A DNA stretch of 12,507 nucleotides from Citromicrobium sp. (GTDB taxonomy: Bacteria > Pseudomonadota > Alphaproteobacteria > Sphingomonadales > Sphingomonadaceae): contig PAVA01000041.1 of NCBI GenBank assembly GCA_002712945.1, positions 1-12,507 of the forward strand, in the 5' to 3' direction. The translations under genes were made by a program, and so were the position numbers. Under the pieces are notes generated by a model. That model saw nothing but the letters and a program-made list of their open reading frames with translations, searched no databases and had not been told where the DNA came from. Position 1 is the stretch's first letter. Each line of letters begins with the position of its first letter. Shown piece after piece: positions 1 through 10,100 of the stretch.

Positions 1-8
1 CAGCCCTC

Positions 9-1163
9 ATGTGCCAGGAACGGATGGGCATCACCCGCGCTCAGGACCACGAGCGCGCGCTGCAGGTGCCACAGGCGGACAGCCCACTACCCTTTCTCTG
101 CGCGCGGGCGCCGCTTATCGGCCGAACCCGCGAGCGGTCGGACCGGATGGTCCTGTGCGACCTCAATCTTTCGATCCCCGGGTATCGCCTGGTCCACGAT
201 GAGACAACGCTGAACTACCTCGGCCTGTGCGCCGCCAACCGGGGTCTTGATGTCGCGCCGATCATGATGCACCTGGAGGTCTCCCAGGCGATGTACGACA
301 GCCTTGTTGCCTGGAGCGCAGCAGGGCCGGAGGCGCTGGACATGCTCGGCGGGCTCGCCCGCGCGGCGGGGCATAGACCCGTCGAGGGCCTCGCGCTGGA
401 TGTGCGCCCCACGCTGCTTCGCGAAGACCTCATGGAAGAACTCGTGGCCACCGGCGATCACTATTGGTCAGCCGTTCTCAATGGCACCGACCTTGACCTC
501 GCCCCGGCACCGGCCCCTGCTCCGCTCGATGGAGAGCGGGCGGTTCTGCTCGAGTCGCAGCAAAAGCGGGTGCTGGCGGCATACGTCACGCGCCGGGCAG
601 CAGACGATCTATGGTCCGCGGAAAAGGAGCGCCTGGAGGACATCGCCCTCGGCCTGGATCTGGAGGCCGCGCGGGAGCTCCCGCTCAACACCCCCGCCAT
701 CGGACACCGCCAGGACCTCGACGTGGAAGGCGCCGCCGAATGGCTGATGAACCTGAGCCCGGGCAGCATCCCCGAGGAGCGGCTGTACGACATGCAGCTG
801 GACACCACGCGGCTGGCCGCGGCCTACCGCAACCGATCCGACGCACCGCTTGAATCGTTCCAGGCCCGCGGCCGGGCCAACCGCGCCAAGGTCGAGGAGG
901 TCGCATCGCTTCTCGGGGTCAGCCTGGAGCCGTTCCTGGCCGGTCGGTATGTCGCCCTCTCCCCCACCAAGACACGCGGCCCGGAGTACGACGCACTACA
1001 GAGCTTCGCGGAACCCTATGCGAAGGCCGTCGCGGACACCATCGATCAGGCGGCCGGGGATCCGGCGCTCAATCACCCTGCGATCAACAACAACCTCAGC
1101 CCCCGTCCGGCCGAAGAGCAACCGGCACCCGCACCCCTGCGGACAGTCGGGCCGGGCATGTGA
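9..1163 (+). CDS. Hypothetical protein, 384 aa, start possibly outside window
   Basis: I do not recognise a family for this protein. The frame is open to the left edge, so the ATG at 9 may be internal and the gene may be 5'-partial. A later ATG at 147 (residue 47) is the other candidate, but codons 9-146 keep the G/C-rich third positions of real coding sequence, so I keep the longer form. The N-terminal block (to about residue 164) is mixed helical with several hydrophobic helices. An Ala-Pro linker (165-172) leads to a charged helical block, and the tail (about 363-384) is rich in Pro and Ala. No signal peptide, membrane segment, zinc site or nucleotide-binding motif is seen, so it is probably cytoplasmic. 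It ends 24 bases before the giant primase-like gene, suggesting co-transcription and a related role in the mobile element. That it is a real gene is fairly sure; its function is unknown. Confidence 0.82.
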   Translation: MCQERMGITRAQDHERALQVPQADSPLPFLCARAPLIGRTRERSDRMVLCDLNLSIPGYRLVHDETTLNYLGLCAANRGLDVAPIMMHLEVSQAMYDSLVAWSAAGPEALDMLGGLARAAGHRPVEGLALDVRPTLLREDLMEELVATGDHYWSAVLNGTDLDLAPAPAPAPLDGERAVLLESQQKRVLAAYVTRRAADDLWSAEKERLEDIALGLDLEAARELPLNTPAIGHRQDLDVEGAAEWLMNLSPGSIPEERLYDMQLDTTRLAAAYRNRSDAPLESFQARGRANRAKVEEVASLLGVSLEPFLAGRYVALSPTKTRGPEYDALQSFAEPYAKAVADTIDQAAGDPALNHPAINNNLSPRPAEEQPAPAPLRTVGPGM

Positions 1164-1172
1164 GGCGACAGC

Positions 1173-1180
1173 GAGGAGGA
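1173..1180 (+). promoter_or_regulatory. Ribosome binding site of the giant gene
   Basis: The purine run GAGGAGGA is a strong Shine-Dalgarno match and lies seven bases before the ATG at 1188. It fixes the start of the 3238-codon gene and lies in the short gap after the stop codon of the upstream gene (TGA 1161-1163). No separate promoter or terminator is seen in this 24-base gap. Confidence 0.85.
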
Positions 1181-1187
1181 ACGAGCA

Positions 1188-4100
1188 ATGGCGGACAACG
1201 GCAACAGGCATCCCTGGCTCATCGGCCGCGTGCTTTCCGTAGACGAAGCCAAGGGGTATCTCACGGTCGTCGAGCACCGGACCGGGGCGGAAATCGTGAT
1301 CGCCGGCGGCCGGCGCCCGGACAACTGGGCGCACCGTGCGCTGGGGGACAGCCGACGCCCTGCGGGGCCCGGGGCGGTCCTCGCCATCTATGGGGCGACC
1401 AAGGCCGGCCGGAGCGACAGCTTTTACGTTGCAGAGCACGGCGCGGTGCTTGCCACCGCCGATGAAGGCGCGCAGATCACTGTGGTGCCCAGTCTCCTGA
1501 AGCTCAACCAGGCGAAGGACAAAGACCGGCAGTATCTCGAGGCGCGGGTGCTGGATGCCCAGGGGCACCGTATTCAAGGTGCGGGGGTGCGCGACGCGGT
1601 TATGGCGGCCCTCGCCCAGGATGACGGCCTGGCCATACCGGCGGCCCGGCGCGGCTTCATTCTGCGCACGGTGGTCCGGGAGGACACGGCAGAACCGAGC
1701 ACGCCCTACGCCACGCGCAGCGCGTCGTTCTTCGGGCGCCAGGGGCAGTCGCCGGACGCTATCTGGGCGTACCATTCGCAGGCCAAGGGTCGCGACGGTC
1801 GGCAGCGGATTCAGGCGTTTCTTGACCACGCCCGCAAAACCCTTTCCCGCCCGGGGGTCTCTGGCTACGTCGAGGCGGTGGGGTTCAGTGTCGCTTTCGT
1901 CGACGCGCCGCAGCGCTACCTGTCGAACCTTTCCTCGCGGTCCAACTTCTCCTTAAAGGACGCCGACGGGCGGACGATAGACGCCTATTCCCTGTGTGCC
2001 GTGGTGGTCGCGCCAGACAGTCGAGGCCGACCGTCGCTGCGCCGGGTGCAGCCGCTGCCGAAGGCGGAGCGCCAGGTCCACCGCGACGGTCTGCTGGGGT
2101 CGCACCTGCCCGGTGCTACGTTCCCGACCCGGGTGGACCTCAGCCAGGCACCGGTGCCCAACCAGCTTCTGGATGCGGCGCCCCGCCCGGCACCATCTGC
2201 TGGGGCGGCGCCATCCGCACCCGCCCGTCCGCGCGCCCCGGCCGTCGGCGCCACGGCACGCCCCCTGCGCATCGAGGACCAACTCAACCCCCGGACCCGC
2301 CGGCCCTCCTCGTTCACGATCATCGGCAGCGCGGCGGCGCTGGCGACGTATCGCGAGCGCATCACGGGCGCGGCACCGGGGATGAGGCCGCTCGAGCTTG
2401 CAGGTGGTAGCGGCTACAACTTCCCGGTGGCCGTGCGATCTGCGGTCAGCGCAAACCTGTCCGATCTGCTTGGCACGCCGCCGCTGTACGTCAACACCGA
2501 GCAACATCGCACCGGCGAGGTCTGTGTAGTGCGCGGCCGCCTCGATATCGTCGCGCTCCGCCAGCAGGTTGAGAAAGCGATCCCCGGCTACGAGGCGACC
2601 TTCGACCCGACGCTCGACGGGATCGCCTTCCCGGCGGAACACCTGATTCGCCTCAACGCCCAGCTTGCGCGCATCAACCATCCGCTGCCGCTGGCGGCGC
2701 CGGTACCACAGCCGGCACCGGCACCGCAGGCGGCACCGGAGAGAGCGCCCATGGCGCCCGAGCAGCCTGCGGGAGGCGAGGCGAGCCGCCCAGCGCCCCC
2801 GCCCCGGCTCAGCTTCTACGGCTGGATGGAGCGCGAGTTCGGCGGCAATCCACGTTCGGTAGTCGACCGCTACGCGTCGGAATTCATGGCCGAAGCGGAA
2901 GCGGCGGGCATCGACGGGGCCGACGCCCTTGCCAAGCTGGACTTCGCAGGCCCGCGCGCCGGGGCGCCGAAGATCAAGTGTCGCCCCATCAGCCGGAAGG
3001 ACGCGGGTTCCGTCGTCATGTTCCCCTACTGGCACGAGAAGCGGGACGAGCAGGGGCAGCGGATGATCTGGGTCCGTGTCACGTTCCTCAACGCACACAG
3101 CTTCCGCGGGCAAAAGTTCGAGTTCGACCCATACGAGCAGTGTCACGCGGACTACCAGCAGCAGCGAGGCCTGCCGCACGATGAAGACGTCGCCGCCCGT
3201 GCCGCAGCCGAGCGTGAGGCGCGCCTGGCCGCCCGCGCCGAGGAGGCCGCGAAGGAGCGCGCCAAGGAGCTTGCGGACAAAAGGCAGAGCCTGCTGCGCT
3301 GGCACGACCGCTACACCCGCCTCCCCGCGGCCGAGGGCGACGCCCCGTACCTGGTCAAGAAGGGGATCACGGCCATTGCGGGCAAAACGCGGGGAGACGG
3401 GCGGCCGGTCTTCGATCTCCGCGTGGGCAGCGACGAGCAGCGCGGGCCGTACCTGATCGCGCCGCTCACGGACGGCCACGGCAACTGGCTCGGCGCCCAG
3501 CAGATCTTCGATACGCCCTGGACAGAGGACGACGGGCGCAGCATCAACAAGAAGACCATCTTCGGGTCCCAGTTCGAGGACGAAAGCGGCGAGCCGACCG
3601 GCGCGCACCTTCAGTGCGGCGAGCTGGAGAACGGCAGCCAGGTCTTCATCGGTGAAGGCGTGGCCGATATCGCCACCATCTGGTTGACCACGGGCCGACC
3701 GGCGGTGGGCGCTACGGGAACCGCGAACCTGGCGCATGTAGCCCGGCGCCTGCGCGAACAGCTGCCGAGCAGTCGCCTGGTGATCGTGGCTGACAACGAC
3801 GGCTACGATCCGGGCAAGGGTAATCCGGGGGTTTTTGCCGCACTGAATGCCGCTTTTACGCACCAGGTCGACTACGTTGTGCCGGACTTCAAGGGGCTGC
3901 CCCGCGGGGACCGCCCCACCGACATCAACGACCTCCATCAACTGGCGGGGGCCGACACGGTGCGCGACCAGCTTGCACGCCCGCGCCCTGCCCCGGCCTC
4001 GGCGCTCGATCATGCGACCCTCGCGGTGCGCGTCGTCGGGCTGCGCCACATCGGCACCTGGCTCGATGACCGGGTGGCTGAGCTGACCCAGGCAGAGGAT

Positions 4101-7100
4101 GCCCCGGCGGAAGAGGCGGTGCTTCGCCCGATTCTTCGCTCGGCCATCGATGCCTATGGCGTCCAGGCCCTCAACGAGACCCTGGGCGAGACGCGACCCA
4201 CGGTAAGTCGCCTACTGACCGAGCTGCGTGTCGAAGCCATGGCCGCCGATGCGCGCCCGGCACAGGCCACGCCCGAAGCGGCAGCTGAGCCGGAAGAGGA
4301 GGAACGCTCGCCGGCGAGCACCTTGGAGCCGGAGGCGGCGCCCGACGCGGGGCACCCGGTCACTGTCGCCGTGGAAACTGGCGCGACCGGCAAGAAGTAC
4401 ACGGCCGTTCGCTATCGCGGTGAAGACGCCGCAGTCGTGGCGGACATTGAACAGACCCTGGACCGCCTGCAGAACAGGCGCCTCCCCTTCAACGCCACCC
4501 TGAACGCGTGGGTGCTGCCGGCGCCGCTGATGAACCGGGCGCGATGCTACCTGCACCGCTACACCGGCGCGGCGCCACTGTACATCGGCTCCGCGGCCAG
4601 CCATCGCTTCATCATGGGCGACTTTTCCGACAGCGACCTCCGTCGCAAGGTCCAGCGTGCGCTGCGCTTCGTCGATGCCCCCTACGTCAGCGGTGTGGGC
4701 GGTTTCCGCATCGAGACCCCGGAGCATCTGCCCTACATAGAGCAGGCCCTTCTGCCGTTGCTGCGCCCGGACGCCGGCGACGGGCAGGCGCTGGCAACCG
4801 ATATCGAGCCCCCCCAGAACGCGCCGGAGGTCGTCGCCGCTGCGCGGGCTTTCAACGTCACGACCGACGCACTGTTTCGCGCCAACAGCTGGCTGAACTT
4901 CGTCCCCGAGGCCGGTGTTGTTCGCCAGGACGACTACGCGTTCGCTGCGGCCTATGCCGCTGCAACCAGCAACCTCAACGAGGCAATCAGCGACCCCGCC
5001 GCGCGGCACCAGGCGGCGATGGACGGGGCCCTGCGGCTGATCCGTCAGCTGGCCGACCGGCCCAAGGCCAGCGAGGCGCTTGGCGAAGCGGCGGTGGACC
5101 GCCTGCACACGCTCGGCCGTCACATCACGATTCTTCGTGACCTCGAGGCCGGCGCGGATGATGCGCCAGACGGCGCGCTTGCCGAGGCCCTGGAGCAGAC
5201 CGGGCGCCGGTTCGGGCTCCATCTGGAGGACACGCGTCTGCTCGTGAGCGGCGCCGATGACCGAGCGGAGCTGCGCGCCCGGCAAACGGGGACGCGGGCC
5301 CTGCTGGGCCGCGCGCGGGTGCAGCAGGCGAGCGGAACAGAGGTCGTGCAGGTATTGTCCGCCATCGACCCCGCCGAGGTCGCCACCCCGGAAGGCACCC
5401 CCGCCAAGGAAGAGGAGGTCAAGGCCCTAGTCTACCGGATGGAGGACCAGGTCAGGGAGGGTCTCTGGTTCCCGGAGTCCGCGCCCACCGCCATCCTGCG
5501 CGCCGACGGAAGCACGAGCTCGGCAGCAGCTGCGGAGGTTGAGGCTGCCCGCCGCGGCGGCGTGCGCATCGCACTCTGGCGCGCCCCGCTCTCCATGGCG
5601 ACGGATCAAGCGCTGACGGTCCGGGAGGTCAGCGAAAACTACCGACTTACCGCACTGCACCTGGTGCGCCAGCAGGAGCTGGAGCGCATCGTCGACCCCG
5701 ACGCCGCCGCGATCGCGGCGACCCTGCGGGACGGCAAGGCGATCGACGACCACATCCGGATCGACGACAACGCGGAGCGGCGTCTCGACAAGCTCGCCCA
5801 GCTCATCGCCTTCGGCATCCAGCAGCGGATGACCGAGGACGAGATCTTCGAGCACCTCGTGCTCGGTGCCGACAGCCCCTACCGGGACCCGATGCGCCCC
5901 GGGGAGCTGGCGCCGCAACTGCAGCAGGACTTCCGCTACGCCAGCGCCAGTCGCCGTTACCCGGCGATCACGCGAATTCACAGCATTGGCCAGCTGTACG
6001 ACCTGCTCTACGACAAGGTCAGCGAGCAGCGCATTCAGCAGCTCAGGGAGCACATCGATTTTTTTCTCCGGGACCCGTCTGGAGAGCGCGGGCGGACCTT
6101 CAAGACGTTCTACAAGTTCTGGCGCGACCCTGACTATTACGGGCCGCTCCCAGCGGATGCCCCGCGCAATCCGTATGGGACGGAGGACTGGTCGAGTAAC
6201 GAGGCCCTGAAGCGCGATCTTGCGCTGCACACGCCGTACCGTGACCATGAAGACAAGGATGCGGGATCGCTCGTCGCCATGTTCGAGGCAATGGAAGAAG
6301 CCTCGCGCAACGACATGCCGGCCTCGCTGTCGCTCTTCGACGAGCCGGAGCCCGATGCGCCGGTGGCGGACGAAGCCGCTGCAGGGGTGGAGGAAGACGC
6401 CGGCCCCGCAGCGACGGAACCCGCAGTCTGCGAGGACATCCTGGAAGAAACACGGGACGAGAAGTCCGCACGCCTGATGGCCTTCCGCCATGGCGATGCC
6501 GCCCTGTACGAGGTCCGTCTGGATCACAGTGTCCGCGGTGGGGCCCTGACCGATCTCCAGTGTTTCATCTACCACCGCGAGAGCGCCGAACAACTCTACG
6601 GCGTGGCGCTGCACCGCAACCTTGCCACGGCACGCGATCTGTCGGAGCGACTCGCGGCGGATGCCGATGTCGTTGAGCGATACCAGGCGGGCTTCCGTGA
6701 CGTCCTGCTGGTGAAGATCAGTGAGCCCGGCGAGACGCCCCTGTTCGCGGTCACCAACGCCGTGCGCGGAGAGCAGGGCGAGGTTGCCCTGGAAACCGAC
6801 AGCCTGTGGGTGGACCAGGACGCGGCGCGCGGCCGCTACACCGAGATCACCGGCGGACTGAAAGCCGGCCCGGCACGCGCGCCCACGGAGTCGCAGGCGG
6901 AGCGCAGCCAGGAAAAAGCCATCGCCCGACTCTTCCGCGATCACCTCAAGGCGGGAACGGCGCCGGACAAGGTTCTGGATGCGCTGCGCGCCCAGCCGGG
7001 GCTCAAGCTGCCCGAAACACGAATCGAGCTCATGCGCGGCCTGTATGAGAACTGGCTGCGGACGGAAAACCCCGAGGCCTACAAGGCGGCCATGGGCGTG

Positions 7101-10100
7101 ACCGAGCCCACTGGCATCACCGGACAGGGCCTCCCGGGGCCCGCTCGCGCCACCGGCACCCCGCAACGCCTCGATGCCCTCATGGCCCTCGTGGAGCGCT
7201 ACGTGGACGCCTGCGAAAGCTACTCCGAGTTCTACGCCGACCTCTGGCAGGCCGGGGGCGCCGCGGCCGAGGAGAACCCCTACCGGAATCCGGAAACCGG
7301 CGAGCTTCAGCGCGCGTCCGCCATCGACGATCTGCGCGGGCTGGGATACAGCCAGCTCCGCGATCTTTATGAAGCCCGCTTCCGCGAGATCCATCACCGC
7401 CGGTCCGATGACCTCGACCTTGCGCGCCAGGGTGGTTTCGTTCCGGCGGCCGTGGAGCAGGAGGCGCCGCTGCAGGTGCAGTTCGCAGCCCTTGCGGCCA
7501 TCGCCGATGTCGACACCGCCTCGCGGAGCACAGAGCACGACTTCGAGGCCTTCGCCGCGAGCGATGACGCCGCGCTGATCTTCCACCCAATCCTCGCCGA
7601 GGATCTGGCCTCGGTCGAACCCGAAACCCTGGCGGCGCGCTACGAGACACCGGCCCTCCAACTGCTCGCCGATATCCACGGCATCCAGGTCGCGCCCGCA
7701 CAGGACCTCGAGCGAGATCCAGAGGCCTGCCTGGCAGCCGCCCGGGAGATTGTCGAGCAGCACCGGCTTCGGGAGGAGTTGCTCGCGCTCGATGAGAGCG
7801 AGGTCGCAACCCTCGATCGCGAGAGCATGGCATCCGCCCTTGAGCGGCTGGGCCTGCCCGCCGGCGGGACCCCGGACGCCCTGGCCGCGCGCCTGCGGCG
7901 GAACATCGAGCGAGTTCGACACCTGTCCGACCTCCGGCGGGTGCAGGGTGCCTTCCTCTGCGCCTGTCTCGCCAGGGAGGCCCAGGGAAATACGCTCACG
8001 CGCCAGCAACGCGCCGACGTGGAGCGCATCTGCAGCAGCGACGAGCGACACCGTGAGCTGCTGCGCGAGATCCGCGGGCGCAGCGAAGACCAGCGGCGCC
8101 TCGAGGCGCTTCGTGACGGCCTGCGACGCGTCGCCATCGCCCGATCGGTCGGCGAGCAGGTGGGCGACGACCGCGCGCAACCGCTGACCGTTGCCGGCGC
8201 ACGAGAATCGGCGGACCTCCGCCCGTTCAAGGATCGCTCCACCGGAGAGGCCGATCTCGGCGCCCAGCTCAAGTACGAGTACGGGGCGCTGGCACCCATC
8301 AAGCTGGCGGACGACGAACTACCCGCACACATCACCTACCATGGCCGACGGGGCCGCAAGGTGCTGGCGGTCCCCCTCGCCCTGTCCGCCGACCTCCAGG
8401 CTCGCCATGGCCTGTACCCGATCAACGCAGCGGCAAGCGCGGCCCTGCTCGAGGCCGATGCGGAATGGCTCATGGCGTCCCGCGGGAGCCTCACCTTCCA
8501 CAGCCCGACAACCGGGGAAATCACCGTGGTCCTGCCGGCCCCCGCCGGCGGTGTCACCGTGTCCAGCTACAGCCACGGTGAACTGCAGAGCACGCGCCGG
8601 CGCCCCAGCCTCGGCGCAGCGCTCGCCGCCGATGCCGTCACCCTCGGCGATCCCGCAGACAGCGACCGGCTTATAAGGGACCACGCTGCGGATCTTGCCG
8701 CCAGCAACCCCCTGGTCGTCGCGGCGCGCCAACTCCTGGGCCGCGCAGCGAGCATTCCCAGTGACGATGCGGTGTCCCTTCTGGAAGAGGCAGAACAGCT
8801 CCCGGCGCTCGAAGACGTGCTGCTGCGCCATGACGACAAGGATCCTGCAGCACGCCTTGAGCGCGCACTGGAGTCCGTCGCCGTCCTTCAGGCGCGATAT
8901 GCAACCGCCGAGATGATCGGCCTTGCCAGCGACGTTGACCGCGAAGGCCTCGATGCATTCCTCACCCGCTGCGAGGAGGCGGCAGCGACGCCCGCCCAGG
9001 GGGATCGCCCCAAGCGCCCGTTCACTCCCCTCTTCGCGGACACGCTCGCAGTCGCCTCGGAGCGGTACCGCGCCTTCGTTGCCGGTGAACTCCCGACCGA
9101 GGAGCGGGCCGCGATTGAGGAAGAGCTTGCCCGGGTACCCCAGGAGGCAGGCGATCCGGCACAAGACTTCCAGTCGGCCCACCGCTACCTGGTGGAACGC
9201 CGGCTGGAAGACGGGTCGGAGGCCGCTCGACGTGTAGCAGAACAGGACTACCCTGAACTGGTCGACCCCCTGCCGACCGCCGACAGTCCCGAGGTGGCGA
9301 TGCCCCGCAAGGGAATGCTGGTATACGCCGAGGTCGCCGGGAAGCCGCTCCTGGGGCGCGTGTGCGAAGTCAGCGAGCAGGCACTCCACATCGACACCTC
9401 CCGGAACGCCCTGGCAACGAGCGAGGCGCTGACGCGGGAACACCAGCGGCGGCTTTTCGACCAGAACGGCGCGCCGCTCTTCGGAATGAGCGAAGAGGCG
9501 TTCCGGGCGACGGATGCAGCACGCCGCGCACCAGGCAGCCACTTCCGCATACAGCCAGTGGACCAGGCGGGGCTGGAGGCGCTCGGCGAACTGCCGCTCG
9601 AAGAACTCCAGGACCTCGTGCGCTATGTGAACGGCGATCCGGAACAGGACCGGGCCGACCTCCTTGAGGAGTACGCACTGCGCTGGAATGCCTCGGAAGC
9701 GTTCGCCGGACAGAACGTGGGCGACGTAGTGGAAAGCCACCTTGCCGAGGAACTCAGCGGGCTCTGCAAGAGCCTTCAGATCGACGCCGGCTCGGAGGCC
9801 GAGCAGGCAGCGGCGCTCGTCGCCTGGGCGGAGGAAACGATTGAGCACTCCGCAGCCTACTGCGCCCGTCGCAACTGGGAAATCACGGAGCGCCTGGCGG
9901 AGAGCTACGGCCTGGCCGGCGAGCCCGGCACCCCGGCGGCCCCGGTCGCGGTACCCCTGAGCGCCCCTCGGCAAGTGATCGCAGAGGCCGGGACGCTGAA
10001 GGGGCTCCTTGCGCCCTACGAGACGGCCCGGGAACTCGCTGCAGCAACCGCCGCCGAGCGCCTCCCGGTCAGGGCGACGGCGTACGCGGCGCTGGCCGCT

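Noticed and set aside
11..202. Small + strand frame of 63 codons at the left edge
   Set aside because: It overlaps the better supported frame starting at 9, has Pro/Arg/Gly-rich shadow composition and no ribosome site.
1953..4049. Minus-strand open frame of 698 codons
   Set aside because: It is antisense to the TOPRIM-coding part, where the sense frame carries clear catalytic motifs.
4380..4397. GATGKK (residues 1065-1070) as a Walker A nucleotide-binding loop
   Set aside because: The loop is not GxxxxGK(S/T), and no Walker B or helicase motifs follow; it lies in a linker before module B.
5427..8180. Minus-strand open frame of 917 codons
   Set aside because: Same reasons: antisense to the giant gene, no recognisable domain, and the sense frame is unbroken with good codon bias.
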